DNA of 64,000 bases from JBCCGG01 sp039029395 (GTDB taxonomy: Bacteria; Pseudomonadota; Alphaproteobacteria; Kiloniellales; JAKSDN01): positions 1 to 64,000 of the forward strand of contig JBCCGG010000003.1 of assembly GCA_039029395.1 (NCBI GenBank). Reading direction: 5' to 3'. A program made the position numbers and the translations under genes. Below, one piece after another: positions 17,033-26,442 of the stretch; the stretch's first letter is position 1, and each line of letters starts with the position of its first letter. The notes beneath the pieces are model-generated. The model ran no database searches, had not been told where the DNA came from, and was given only the letters and a program-made list of their open reading frames with translations.

Positions 17033-18106
17033 ATGGCCGCGATCGAACTCATCGATGTGACCAAGGCCTGGGGCGACGACACCGCCGTCGACGAAGTCTC
17101 CTTCGCGGTCGAGGACGGCAGCTTCGTGGTCCTTCTCGGCCCCTCGGGCTGCGGCAAGTCGACCACCCTGCGGCTGATCGCCGGCCTGGAGCAGGTCACC
17201 AGCGGCCAGGTGCGCATCGCCGGCCAGGACGTGACTCATCACCCGCCAGCGGCCCGGCGGCTTTCCATGGTGTTCCAGTCCTACGCGCTGTTCCCCCATC
17301 TGGACGTGGCGGAAAACATCATCTTCGGCCTCAAGGTGCGCAAGACCCCACCGGCCGAGCGCGCCCAACGTTTGGCCCGTGTCGCCGAGATTGTCGGCCT
17401 CTCGGAGCTGCTCCATCGCAAGCCTGCCCAGCTGTCGGGCGGTCAGCGTCAGCGGGTCGCGCTTGCCCGCGCGATCATCGCCGAAAACCCGATCTGCCTG
17501 ATGGACGAGCCGCTCTCTAACCTGGACGCCAAGCTGCGCCACGACATGCGCGGCGAGATCCGCAGCCTGCAGCGGCGTCTCGCCATGACCGTGGTCTACG
17601 TCACCCATGACCAGACCGAAGCCATGTCAATGGCCGACCAAGTCATTCTCCTGCGCAACGGCCGCATCGAGCAGGCCGGCACGCCGGGCCAGCTGTACGA
17701 CCAACCGGCCACCACCTTTTCAGCCAGCTTCATCGGCACGCCCCCGATGAACCTGCTGGACCTGGCCGACGGCCCGGAGGGCGCGGTGATCGCGGGCTCG
17801 GTCGGGCAGACAGTGCTCGAGGGCGCGGGCCAAGGGCTCCGCCTCGGCATCCGGCCCGAACATATAGAGATCGCCGAACAGGGCGGCCTGCCGGCCGAGC
17901 TGGTTTGGTCGGATTACTTAGGCGCCGACACCATCGTGACCGCACGCCTGGGCAGCCAGGAACTCCTGGTGCGCGCGCCGGGACGGCTCTCGGAGATCAC
18001 CGGGCGCCGGGTCGCCCTGCGCTGGGCGCAGGACAAGGTGCACATCTTCGACGGTGCGACAGGCAAAAGATTAGAGGGACGCCAAGCAAGGGCAATGGCC
18101 GCATGA
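17033..18106 (+). CDS. ABC importer ATPase, UgpC/MsmX/MalK type
   Basis: 357 residues. Walker A GPSGCGKSTT near 38-47, Q-loop FQSYALFPH, signature LSGGQRQRVALARAI near 135, Walker B LMDEPLSNLD and the switch His in VTHDQTEAM. After about residue 240 comes the TOBE/OB regulatory domain (LRLGIRPEHIEI), which marks the carbohydrate-type CUT1 importers. It energises the two permeases encoded at 19513-21239. Gene order regulator-ATPase-binding protein-two permeases forms a complete transporter operon. Confidence 0.93.
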   Translation: MAAIELIDVTKAWGDDTAVDEVSFAVEDGSFVVLLGPSGCGKSTTLRLIAGLEQVTSGQVRIAGQDVTHHPPAARRLSMVFQSYALFPHLDVAENIIFGLKVRKTPPAERAQRLARVAEIVGLSELLHRKPAQLSGGQRQRVALARAIIAENPICLMDEPLSNLDAKLRHDMRGEIRSLQRRLAMTVVYVTHDQTEAMSMADQVILLRNGRIEQAGTPGQLYDQPATTFSASFIGTPPMNLLDLADGPEGAVIAGSVGQTVLEGAGQGLRLGIRPEHIEIAEQGGLPAELVWSDYLGADTIVTARLGSQELLVRAPGRLSEITGRRVALRWAQDKVHIFDGATGKRLEGRQARAMAA

Positions 18107-18156
18107 CGGCCGATTGGGGACATTCGTTTTTAGCCTTGAGAGGAAGGAGAGAGGTC

Positions 18157-19452
18157 ATGTTGCAAAGACTGAGACGAAGCTGCAAAGGCGCGGCGCTGGC
18201 TGCCGCCCTGGCGCTTGGCATGGGTGGCGCGGCCGCCGCCGAGGTCGAGCTCACCATGTACTATCCGGTCGCGGTCGGCGGACCGCTGACCAAGATCGTC
18301 GACGGCCTGGTCGCCGATTTCGAGAAGCAAAATCCAGACATCAAGGTCAGCGCGATCTACGCCGGCAACTACAATGATGCGCGGATCAAGGCCCTGGCGG
18401 CGCTCAAGGCCGGTAAGCCGGCGCAGCTATCGGTGATGTTTTCGATCGACATCTACGAGCTGATCGAGCAGGACGCCATCGTCGCCTTCGACGACATCGT
18501 CGAGACCGAGGAGGAGAAGGCCTGGCTCACCAAGTTCTATCCGGCCCTGATGGAAAACGGCGTCACCGCCGGTAAGACCTGGGGCATTCCCTTCCAGCGC
18601 TCGACCATCGTCATGTACTACAACAAGGACGCCTTCCGGGAGGCCGGCCTCGATCCCGAGAAACCGCCGGCAACCTGGGACGAACTGGTCTCCATGGGCA
18701 AGCAGCTGGTCAAGACAGACGGCTCCGGCCAGGTCGACCGCTGGGGCGTGATGATTCCCTCGACCGGCTATCCCTACTGGATGTTCGGCGCGCTCTCCAT
18801 GCAGAACGATCAGGTGCTGATGAACCAGGACGGTAATGAGACCTTCTTCAGCGACCCGGACGTGGTCGGCGCCCTGCAGTACTGGGTCGACTTGGGCCAG
18901 ACCCACAAGGTCATGCCCGGCGGCACGATCGAGTGGGGCACCTTGCGCCAGAACTTCCTGGAGCAGAAGACCGCCATGATGTGGCATTCCACCGGCAACC
19001 TGACGGTGGTGAAGAAGAACGCCGCCTTCGACTTCGGCGTCGCCATGCTGCCGTCCAGCGTGCGCCGGGGCACACCGACCGGCGGCGGCAACTTCTACAT
19101 CTTCAAGCAGACCACGCCGGAAGAGCGCAGGGCCGCCATGAAGCTGATCCGCTTCCTGACCCAGCCCGAGCGCACCGCCGAGTGGTCGATCAAGACCGGC
19201 TATCTGGGCACCCGGCCCGACGCCTATCACACCAAGGCGCTTGAGGACTATGTCCAGACTTTCCCGCCGGCCGCGGTTGCCCGCGACCAGCTGGAGTTCG
19301 CCACGGCCGAGCTTTCGACCTACCAGACCGGCCGGGTCCGCAAGCTCTTGGACGACGCGATTCAAGCAGCCCTGACCGGCGCCAAGACCCCGGAGGAGGC
19401 GCTCGGCTCGGCCCAAGGCCAGGCCGACAAGCTCTTGAAGCGCTATCGCTGA
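18157..19452 (+). CDS. Extracellular solute-binding protein, UgpB-like
   Basis: About 431 residues, family 1 solute-binding protein. ATG at 18157 has AAGGAGAGAGG upstream and gives a signal peptide (MLQRLRRSCKGAALAAALAL, then AAAAEV). Features typical of UgpB-like proteins include LTMYYPVAVGGPLTKIVDGL, AIYAGNYNDARIKALAAL, GIPFQRSTIVMYYNKDAF and GGGNFYIFK near residue 310. The first region is shared with glycerol-3-phosphate receptors. With the GlpR-like regulator upstream, glycerol-3-phosphate or a glycerophosphodiester is the best guess. No ugpQ or glpD gene is visible nearby to confirm it. Confidence 0.88.
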   Translation: MLQRLRRSCKGAALAAALALGMGGAAAAEVELTMYYPVAVGGPLTKIVDGLVADFEKQNPDIKVSAIYAGNYNDARIKALAALKAGKPAQLSVMFSIDIYELIEQDAIVAFDDIVETEEEKAWLTKFYPALMENGVTAGKTWGIPFQRSTIVMYYNKDAFREAGLDPEKPPATWDELVSMGKQLVKTDGSGQVDRWGVMIPSTGYPYWMFGALSMQNDQVLMNQDGNETFFSDPDVVGALQYWVDLGQTHKVMPGGTIEWGTLRQNFLEQKTAMMWHSTGNLTVVKKNAAFDFGVAMLPSSVRRGTPTGGGNFYIFKQTTPEERRAAMKLIRFLTQPERTAEWSIKTGYLGTRPDAYHTKALEDYVQTFPPAAVARDQLEFATAELSTYQTGRVRKLLDDAIQAALTGAKTPEEALGSAQGQADKLLKRYR

Positions 19453-19467
19453 CGCATTGACCCGAGA

Positions 19468-19490
19468 GAGGGCGCCAGGCAGGCGCCCTC
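19468..19490 (+). other. Intercistronic stem-loop after the binding-protein gene
   Basis: GAGGGCGCC (19468-19476) and GGCGCCCTC (19482-19490) form a 9-bp GC stem with a 5-base loop, just after the binding-protein stop codon and before the first permease. There is no T-tract. Such hairpins often stabilise the abundant binding-protein transcript or attenuate read-through. Confidence 0.6.
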
Positions 19491-19512
19491 CCCTACCGTT
19501 TCGCGAGTCACC

Positions 19513-20397
19513 ATGTCTCTAGGCCGCGACCGCATGGTGCACGTCTATGGCTGGCTGCTTTTGACGCCGGCAGCGATCCTTTTGATTGCCTTTACCCACT
19601 ATCCCACCGCGGCCACCCTGTTCCACAGCTTCTTCACTGATGGGACGGCGGTCCGGCCGGCGCAGTTCGTGGGTCTCGACAACTACGACCTGATGCTGAG
19701 CGACGAGGTGTTTTGGAAGGTCGTCGTCAATAACCTCTGGTACGCCGCCGGAACGATCCCGGTCTCGATCGCGCTGGCGCTGTTGATGGCGGTCTGGGTC
19801 AACGGCAAGCTTCCGGCGCGCGGCCTGGTGCGCATGGCCTATTTTACGCCGACCGTGCTGCCGATGATCGCGGTCGCCAACATCTGGCTGTTCTTCTACA
19901 CGCCTGATATCGGCCTGGTCGACCAGGTGCTGGGGGTGTTCGGCGTGCCCGGCCACAACTGGCTGGGCGATCCGGAGACCGTGCTCGGCTGCATCATTGT
20001 CCTGACCGTGTGGAAGGAAGCCGGATTCTTTATGATCTTTTATCTGGCGGCGCTTCAGACTCTGCCGCCGGAGCTCGAAGAAGCCGCCAAGCTCGAAGGC
20101 GCCGGTCGATGGGTATTCTTCTGGCGAGTCACCTTCCCGCTTCTGATGCCGACCACGCTCTTCGTGCTGATCAACGCCGTGATCAACTCCTTCAAGCTGG
20201 TTGACCAGCTCTTCATCTTGACCAAGGGTGGGCCCGACAACGCCAGCAACCTGTTGCTCTACTACATCTACGAGGTCGCCTTTAGCTTCTTTGACGAAGC
20301 CTACGCGGCCACCCTCACCGTGGTCCTGCTGGGCGTGCTGGCGGCGATCTCGATCGGCCAGTTCGTCGTTCTGGACAAGCGGATCCACTACCGATGA
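19513..20397 (+). CDS. ABC importer permease, UgpA/MalF type
   Basis: 294 residues with six membrane segments beginning VYGWLLLTPAAILLIAF. The EAA loop that contacts the ATPase is LPPELEEAAKLEGAGRWVFF near residues 185-205. ATG at 19513, 60 bases after the binding-protein gene. The stop overlaps the start of the next permease by 4 bases, so the two are translationally coupled. It forms one half of the membrane channel. Confidence 0.92.
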   Translation: MSLGRDRMVHVYGWLLLTPAAILLIAFTHYPTAATLFHSFFTDGTAVRPAQFVGLDNYDLMLSDEVFWKVVVNNLWYAAGTIPVSIALALLMAVWVNGKLPARGLVRMAYFTPTVLPMIAVANIWLFFYTPDIGLVDQVLGVFGVPGHNWLGDPETVLGCIIVLTVWKEAGFFMIFYLAALQTLPPELEEAAKLEGAGRWVFFWRVTFPLLMPTTLFVLINAVINSFKLVDQLFILTKGGPDNASNLLLYYIYEVAFSFFDEAYAATLTVVLLGVLAAISIGQFVVLDKRIHYR

Positions 20398-21239
20398 CGA
20401 CCTTGGCGATCAACGAAGTCTCTCCCTCGCGCGAGCGTTTCTGGCACGCGCTGGAGGTTGCCGGCGCCTGGCTTCTGGCCTTTTTATGGCTGCTGCCCCT
20501 GCTTTATGCTCTGTGGGCCGCCTTCCATCCGCCAGCCTACGCAACGCGCTTCGAGCTTTTCGCGCCGCTCACCTTGGAGAACTTCCGCGAGGTCTGGGTG
20601 CAGGCGCCCTTTGCCCGCTACTTCCTCAACACCTTCATGCTGGTCAGCTCGATACTGGCAGCCCAGTTCGTGCTCTGCACCTTGGCCGCCTTTGCCTTTG
20701 TGCGCTTCCAGTTCGCCGGACGCGACATCGCGTTCTATCTGGTGCTGGTGCAGCTCATGATCATGCCCGAGGTGCTGATCGTCGAGAACTACCGCACCAT
20801 GGCCGAGCTCGGCCTGGTCGACACGATCCTCGGCATCGGCCTGCCCTACATGGCCAGCGCCTTCGGCATCTTCCTCCTGCGCCAGACTTTCAAGACCGTG
20901 CCCAAGGAGCTAGAGGAGGCCGCCAGGGTCGAGGGCTGCGGCCTGCTCCAGGTGCTGTGGAAGGTCTACGTGCCGCTCGCCAAGCCGACCTATCTGGCCT
21001 ACGGCCTGGTCTCGATCAGTTACCACTGGAACAACTTCCTGTGGCCCCTGGTGATCACCAACTCCGTCGAGACCCGGCCGCTCACGGTCGGCTTGGCGAT
21101 CTTCGCGGCGCCCGAATCAGGTGTCGACTGGTCGATCATCAGTGCCGCGACCCTGCTTGCGGTCTCGCCGCTCTTGATCGCCTTCCTGCTGTTCCAGCGC
21201 CAGTTCGTGCAATCCTTCATGCACGCCGGGATCAAGTAA
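20394..21239 (+). CDS. ABC importer permease, UgpE/MalG type
   Basis: 281 residues with six membrane segments. The EAA loop is VPKELEEAARVEGCGLLQVL near residues 167-186. The N-terminal LLAFLWLLPLLYALWAAF helix and the WNNFLWPLVI segment near 220 are typical of the MalG/UgpE half. It overlaps the upstream permease gene by 4 bases and is the last gene of the importer operon. Confidence 0.92.
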   Translation: MTTLAINEVSPSRERFWHALEVAGAWLLAFLWLLPLLYALWAAFHPPAYATRFELFAPLTLENFREVWVQAPFARYFLNTFMLVSSILAAQFVLCTLAAFAFVRFQFAGRDIAFYLVLVQLMIMPEVLIVENYRTMAELGLVDTILGIGLPYMASAFGIFLLRQTFKTVPKELEEAARVEGCGLLQVLWKVYVPLAKPTYLAYGLVSISYHWNNFLWPLVITNSVETRPLTVGLAIFAAPESGVDWSIISAATLLAVSPLLIAFLLFQRQFVQSFMHAGIK

Positions 21240-21327
21240 CACCAAGCCTCGATGCCAAAACCTCACTTTGCTAGGCTGCGGAGATTGAACCGAGATGAGG
21301 CACCTCTCGGTTGCCAATGGGGCCAGG

Positions 21328-22350
21328 TCAATCACGACCCTCAGATGATCGAATGGCTTGAAGAGCGGGAAACCTGGCAAGCAACAGATGCCAAAGGTGT
21401 CTTCCGCGTACCCGACTGTGCTGCTTGAGGATGAGCCAGAAGGCCAACAACTTGCTCCCTGGAAGAGCAACACAGTCCTGCAGACTCAAAGTGGTCCCGA
21501 AGAAACCCGGACTAAGGTGGGTGGCCTCTACAAATTGTTGCGGTGTTGCAGGTCCATCCCGACCCTTTATCGCGACATGCACCGAACGATCGTAGAAGGT
21601 CCAGATGCTAGGAATCTGCACCTTAAGAATCGTCGAGAAGCCGGAATTGGAGAGTGCATCTAGCAAAGACTTTTCCGTAGGCCAAAAGGACCGAACGTTG
21701 TCAATCGAGGCCCAATTCCGAGCCTCTCGAACCTGCTGTGAATCCTGCTCGTAGTGCTCAACCAGCTCGGTGCCGCTGTAGTATTGACCCTTGTGCGCCA
21801 CCCTGACCTTGCCAAGCATGGCGCAGTGGGTGTCGAAAATCGCAAATCCTCTACAGGTTGCATGAATGGCCTCGATGAACGGAAAAACGTCGGGTGCATC
21901 CAGGTGGTAGAGAATCCCAGTACAAAGGATCACATCGAACTCGCCATAGGATTCGCGGCTCAATTTACGCACGTCGTCTCTATAGAATTGGCAGTTTGAA
22001 AGCGCCAGCGCTTCCTTGGCGAATTCCGCTTTGGCCAGATTTGGCTCACGGATCTCGATACCGACGCTCTGCGCTCCAAGTTTGGCGAACTCGAGGGCAA
22101 AGCCGCCTTCAAGACACGCAAGATCGAGGATTCGCAAATTGGCCCATGGCTGTCCCGATAGGTCGGCGATTATTCTCGCGTAGGCATCGGCCCGCGACTG
22201 AAAGGCTTTGTCATTTTCGTCGATCGTAAAGACGCCTGAGCCGAGATCGACGTTATGGCCAGACCAATCTCCATGATCGGCAACGACTTTGGCCATCTTC
22301 TCTTGAATTTCGTAGCGATCCAACGCCGTGGCTCCAGTGAGACGCACCAA
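21328..22350 (-). CDS. Class I SAM-dependent methyltransferase
   Basis: About 340 residues. SAM motif I is ILDLACLEGGFALEFAKLGA (about 74-93), motif II includes GIEIREPN, and motif IV is FDVILCTGILYHLDAP (about 138-153). The segment ahead (HNVDLGSGVFTID) occurs in methyltransferases acting on small molecules or glycans. The start is uncertain: TTG at 22350 keeps the longest N-terminus, with an ATG at 22296 as the alternative. Base composition is lower in GC than its neighbours, suggesting acquisition. It is divergent from the ycaO gene and may share its promoter region, so it could be a tailoring enzyme of that cluster. The substrate is unknown. Confidence 0.8.
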   Translation of the reverse strand: MVRLTGATALDRYEIQEKMAKVVADHGDWSGHNVDLGSGVFTIDENDKAFQSRADAYARIIADLSGQPWANLRILDLACLEGGFALEFAKLGAQSVGIEIREPNLAKAEFAKEALALSNCQFYRDDVRKLSRESYGEFDVILCTGILYHLDAPDVFPFIEAIHATCRGFAIFDTHCAMLGKVRVAHKGQYYSGTELVEHYEQDSQQVREARNWASIDNVRSFWPTEKSLLDALSNSGFSTILKVQIPSIWTFYDRSVHVAIKGRDGPATPQQFVEATHLSPGFFGTTLSLQDCVALPGSKLLAFWLILKQHSRVRGRHLWHLLLARFPALQAIRSSEGRD

Positions 22351-22575
22351 GCGGCCGCCGCAGTTTTATCCAATGACCACCATTTGTCAGCATAGATAAT
22401 CAATTTCTGATTGTCATTGGTTGAAATGCATGATCAAGCCCTAACTGGGGCGGCGAACACGTTGGCGCCTCGCATCGATCGGCTACCGCTGGAGCGGCGC
22501 TTTATGGCCGCCAGGATTGACAGGACCGGCCGGCAAGGCTCCGATGGCGAACCGCAACGCCGGTCCCCAGGAGCC

Positions 22576-23799
22576 ATGACCGACCCCCACCCCGCCGCCA
22601 AGGCCTATCGAACGGGCACCCACCGGATCGTCTCGCCGGCCGAGACCATCGCCCGGCTGCAGCCCCATCTGAAGCCTATGGGCATCACCCGGGTCGCCAA
22701 CGTGACCGGGCTCGACCGCATCGGAATCCCGGTGGTCATGGTGACCCGGCCCAACTCCCGCTCGGTCGCGGTCTCCCAGGGCAAGGGACTGGACCTAGAA
22801 GCCGCCAAGGCCTCGGCCTTGATGGAATCCGCCGAGACCTGGCACGGCGAGCGCATTGCCTTGCCCCTCCTCTATGGCAGCCACAAGGATCTCTGCCGGT
22901 CCCATCGGCTGGTCGATCCGGAAAGTCTGCCCCAGGTGCAGGGCGGCGCCTACCGGCCCGACCGGCGCCTCTTGTGGATCGAGGCCCGCAATCTGCTGGA
23001 CGAGCAATCCGCCTGGCTGCCCTATGAGATGGTGCACAGCGACTACACCTATCCGGCGGCACCGGGTCACGGCTACTTCCACTGCTCGACCAATGGCCTG
23101 GCCTCGGGCAACCACATCCTGGAGGCGCTCAATCACGCGATCTGCGAGGTCATCGAGCGCGACGCAACGACCCTCTGGCACATGAGCCCCAAGGCAAAGC
23201 GGTCGGCTCGGCGTCTGGATCTGGCCAGCGTCGAGGATCCGGAGTGCCGCCACATCATCGATCGCCTTGCCCATTGCGGCCTGGAGCTGGCGGTGTGGGA
23301 CACCACGAGCGACCTGGAGGTGCCGGCCTTTCACTGCCTGCTGAGCGAGCCCGCCTCCGAGCAGGAGCATCTGGGCGCGGGCGCCGGCTGCCATCCCTGT
23401 CCTGAGGTCGCCCTGTCGCGCGCCCTGACCGAGGCGGTGCAGACCCGGCTGACCTACGTCTCCGGCGCGCGCGACGACTTGACGCCCGAAGAGTTCACCG
23501 CAGCCGGCTTGAACGAGAAGCGCGCGGCGGCGCGCGATCTCATGGCGCGCGAAACCGCTCAGCACCGCTTCCAGGCCGAGGCGGGCGCCCGCCGCGACAG
23601 CCTGCAGGAGGATCACGCCTGGCTGCTCGAACGTCTGAAGGCGGTCGGCCTGACCGAGGCTATGGCGATCGATTTGAGCCAGCCAGAGCTCGGGATTCCG
23701 GTCGTCCGCGTGGTCATTCCCGGCTTGGAAGCCCCGCACGACGACAACAGCTATGTGCCGCGCGCTCGGGCGCTCGCGGTCGCGGAGCAAGCGCCATGA
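22576..23799 (+). CDS. YcaO-domain protein (TfuA-dependent thioamidation type)
   Basis: YcaO enzymes use ATP to activate peptide backbone amides. With TfuA they install thioamides, as in thiovarsolin biosynthesis and on methyl-CoM reductase. The domain starts at YRTGTHRIVSPAETIARL and continues GITRVANVTGLDRIGIPV. Conserved ATP/Mg positions lie in ALMESAETWHGE, NHAICEVIERDATTLW and ALTEAVQTRLTYVSGARDD. The C-terminus has no PxPxP tail, unlike azoline-forming YcaOs. I chose ATG at 22576 because homology begins there; in-frame starts at 22411, 22426 and 22504 would add up to 55 non-homologous residues, and the 22504 ATG has a better GGAG spacing. It overlaps the tfuA-like gene by 4 bases, as expected for partners. 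Confidence 0.92.
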   Translation: MTDPHPAAKAYRTGTHRIVSPAETIARLQPHLKPMGITRVANVTGLDRIGIPVVMVTRPNSRSVAVSQGKGLDLEAAKASALMESAETWHGERIALPLLYGSHKDLCRSHRLVDPESLPQVQGGAYRPDRRLLWIEARNLLDEQSAWLPYEMVHSDYTYPAAPGHGYFHCSTNGLASGNHILEALNHAICEVIERDATTLWHMSPKAKRSARRLDLASVEDPECRHIIDRLAHCGLELAVWDTTSDLEVPAFHCLLSEPASEQEHLGAGAGCHPCPEVALSRALTEAVQTRLTYVSGARDDLTPEEFTAAGLNEKRAAARDLMARETAQHRFQAEAGARRDSLQEDHAWLLERLKAVGLTEAMAIDLSQPELGIPVVRVVIPGLEAPHDDNSYVPRARALAVAEQAP

Positions 23800-25094
23800 G
23801 CGTGCTGGTTTTTGTCGGGCCGACGCTGACTCGCGACGAGGTCGCGGAGGTGCTGGACGCGGTCTGCCTGCCGCCGGTCGCCCAGGGGGATCTCTACCGC
23901 GCGCTCGAACGCCAGCCCGCCACGATCGGGATCGTCGACGGCTACTTCCATGGCGTACCCTCGGTCTGGCACAAGGAGATTCTCTGGGCCATATCCCAGG
24001 GCGTCCCGGTTTTCGGCGCGGCCAGCATGGGCGCCCTGCGCGCCGCCGAGTTGGCCCAATTCGGCATGATCGGCATCGGTCGGATCTTTGAAGGCTACCG
24101 GGACGGCATCCTCGAGGACGACGACGAGGTTGCGGTGCTGCATGGCCCGGAGGAGCTCGGATTCACGGCGCTCTCCGAGCCTCTGGTCAACATCCGCGCG
24201 ACCCTCGAAAAAGCACAAAGCGAAGGCCTTGTCGGCGAAGAGACCGCCCGTTCACTCCTGGAGATGGCCAAGGCAACCTACTTCCCGGAGCGCTCCTGGG
24301 AGAAGCTATTGGCGGCAAGCGCCGACCTCCCAGGGGCAGCGCGCCTCGAGGCCTGGCTCGCCGAAGGCCGAGTCGACCAGAAGCGCCTGGACGCCTTGGA
24401 AATGTTGGCGGCCATGGCCAAGGGTGCCGAGGCAACCCCGGCAGATTTCGATTTCGAACGGACCCAGCTTTGGGAACGCAGCACGGTGCGCTGGCTGCGC
24501 GCGTCAGGTGGCGCACCGAACGACGATCAAGCCGTGCTCGACGAGCTGCGGCTCGACGGCGAGCGCCACCAAGAGATCCGCCACGCGGCGATCCTGCGTC
24601 TGCTCGCCCTGAAGGAGGCGGCGCGCGACGGCGTCCCGATCGAGCGCCAGGCGCACCGGTCCAAGCTGAGCGATTACCGCGCGGCCCTCGGCCTCTACCA
24701 GCGCGGCGACCTGGATGCCTGGCTGGCCGAGAATGGACTGGACGCGGAAACCCTCGAGCAGCTGATGGCCGACGAGCTGCGCATCGACCGGGCCATTGCG
24801 CTCGACCGCCATGCCATCGAAGGGCAGATGCTGGCGGTGCTGCAACTCAGCGGCACCTACGCCGATCTGGCCCGGCGGGCCGGAGAAAAATCCGCCGCCC
24901 TCGCCACGCAAGGCAAGAGCGAACCGGAGGACACGGGCCTCGATAAGAAGGCCCTGATCGACTGGTTCTTGGCGCAAATGCCGCCGGAGACCCGTCCCGA
25001 AGATGCCGAGGGCTGGCTCGAGGAGACCGGCCTCGATTCCCTCGACGAGCTTACCCGGCTGCTGGCACGGGAGTTTTTGTTCTTGAACTCCTGA
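23796..25094 (+). CDS. TfuA-like protein with long C-terminal extension
   Basis: 432 residues. The N-terminal TfuA core (about 1-200) carries VLVFVGPTLTRDEV, PPVAQGDLYRAL, IGIVDGYFHGVPSVWHKEIL and FGAASMGALRAAEL, all TfuA signatures. TfuA proteins are thought to deliver sulphide or otherwise assist YcaO in thioamide formation. The second half (about 200-432) is helical, acidic and not recognised; it contains a RQAHRSKLSDYRAALGLYQR segment and repeated DAWLAENGLDAETLEQL-like and GWLEETGLDSLDELTRL pieces. Those two segments resemble each other and may be duplicated helical elements. The 4-base overlap with ycaO implies coupled expression. Confidence 0.9.
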   Translation: MSVLVFVGPTLTRDEVAEVLDAVCLPPVAQGDLYRALERQPATIGIVDGYFHGVPSVWHKEILWAISQGVPVFGAASMGALRAAELAQFGMIGIGRIFEGYRDGILEDDDEVAVLHGPEELGFTALSEPLVNIRATLEKAQSEGLVGEETARSLLEMAKATYFPERSWEKLLAASADLPGAARLEAWLAEGRVDQKRLDALEMLAAMAKGAEATPADFDFERTQLWERSTVRWLRASGGAPNDDQAVLDELRLDGERHQEIRHAAILRLLALKEAARDGVPIERQAHRSKLSDYRAALGLYQRGDLDAWLAENGLDAETLEQLMADELRIDRAIALDRHAIEGQMLAVLQLSGTYADLARRAGEKSAALATQGKSEPEDTGLDKKALIDWFLAQMPPETRPEDAEGWLEETGLDSLDELTRLLAREFLFLNS

Positions 25095-25137
25095 GCCGCT
25101 CGGCGCCATCCTACCGCCTGGAGAGCCCGAGAGGAGC

Positions 25138-26442
25138 ATGGCGGCGGTGGCAAAGGGACGATTCGAGAAAACGGGCACGCGCTTTTTGCTCTACCCCCAG
25201 GCACCGTTCCTGGAAGGTTTTAGCGAGCCCGAGGTGGTAACCATCTCCTCGCCAGTGGGCTCGCTCGGCCCGGGCCCTCAGGACGAGCGCATGTACACGG
25301 TCTACCCGGTTGGCAAGCCAACCCACTACGGCCAGCACCAGACCGAGCGCGGTGACAGCGTCCTGTTCCTGCCGCCCTGGACCGACGAGATCTACGACCC
25401 GCCGGAACCAGGGCCAGACGGCCACTTCGACCACCTGGAGCCTGGCACCAAACAGTTCGAGGCCGCCCACGTCTTCGCCTCGGCGCGTTTCACGCTGGAT
25501 GTCTGGGAAGGCTACTTCGACCGCCAGATCCCCTGGCACTTTCGTGAAGACTACGATCGGCTGGAGATCAGCCTGATCCCCAAGGTGGACAACGCCTTCA
25601 TGGGCTGGGGCTTCCTGGAGACCGGCGCGCTTTACGTGGACGGCAACTACCGGCCCTTCGCGCTCAATTTCGACGTGGTCGCTCACGAGATCGGCCACGG
25701 CATCATATACAGCGAGGTGGGCATGCCGTCTCGCACAGAGGAGAACCCAGAGTATTACGGCTTTCACGAGTCGGCCGCCGACCTGGTCGCCCTGGTGGCG
25801 GCACTGCATTTCAACTCGGTGGTCGACACGGTGCTCGGTAACACCCGGGGCAACCTCTACACCATGAACAAGCTGAGCCGCTTCGCCGAGACCTCGCCGA
25901 ACGGCCAGATCCGCCTGGCGGCCAACGACCACGTGCTCTCTGAGTTCGCCGAGGGGTGGGACAGCGAGCACAAACTGTCCCAGCCGCTAACCGGCGCCAT
26001 GTTCGACATCCTGGTGGATGTCTTTCACGAGAACTTGCTCGAACAAGGGCTGATCCCGCCGGAGATGGAAGACCTCTCCGACAAGCTCGAGGGCAGCGAC
26101 GACTATAGCGACATCATGCAGGAGCGCTTCGACCACTTCTACGCGCAAAACCCCGAAGGCTTTCGGGAAGCCCTGCTGCTGGCGCGCGACTACCTGGGCA
26201 CCTACTTGGCGGATGCCTGGATCATGCTGACCACCGAAACCCTGAGCTACAAGGGGGTCGGCGAGGCGCTATTGGAGATCGACAACTTCATCACCGGCGG
26301 ACGCTACCAGACGATCATCCGCAACAATTTCTTGAGCCGCGATATCGGCCGGGTCGTGGCGGGCCCGCGCGTCGCAAAGCCCGATAAGACGAGCCACGCC
26401 TTTTCCGACCGCACGCTCTCGCCCCGGGACTTCCAGCGGTAA
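25138..26442 (+). CDS. Gluzincin-like zinc metallopeptidase
   Basis: 434 residues, no signal peptide or membrane segment, so cytoplasmic if made as read. The zinc site is HEIGHG near residue 183; 25 residues further on is FHESAAD, in the place of the NEAxSD third ligand of thermolysin (M4/M36) proteases. The N-terminal half (about 1-170) is not recognised and contains many aromatic and proline residues. ATG at 25138 with GAGAGGAG upstream, 43 bases after tfuA. Its position between the YcaO/TfuA pair and the repeat protein makes leader removal or repeat cleavage an attractive but untested role. Confidence 0.75.
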   Translation: MAAVAKGRFEKTGTRFLLYPQAPFLEGFSEPEVVTISSPVGSLGPGPQDERMYTVYPVGKPTHYGQHQTERGDSVLFLPPWTDEIYDPPEPGPDGHFDHLEPGTKQFEAAHVFASARFTLDVWEGYFDRQIPWHFREDYDRLEISLIPKVDNAFMGWGFLETGALYVDGNYRPFALNFDVVAHEIGHGIIYSEVGMPSRTEENPEYYGFHESAADLVALVAALHFNSVVDTVLGNTRGNLYTMNKLSRFAETSPNGQIRLAANDHVLSEFAEGWDSEHKLSQPLTGAMFDILVDVFHENLLEQGLIPPEMEDLSDKLEGSDDYSDIMQERFDHFYAQNPEGFREALLLARDYLGTYLADAWIMLTTETLSYKGVGEALLEIDNFITGGRYQTIIRNNFLSRDIGRVVAGPRVAKPDKTSHAFSDRTLSPRDFQR

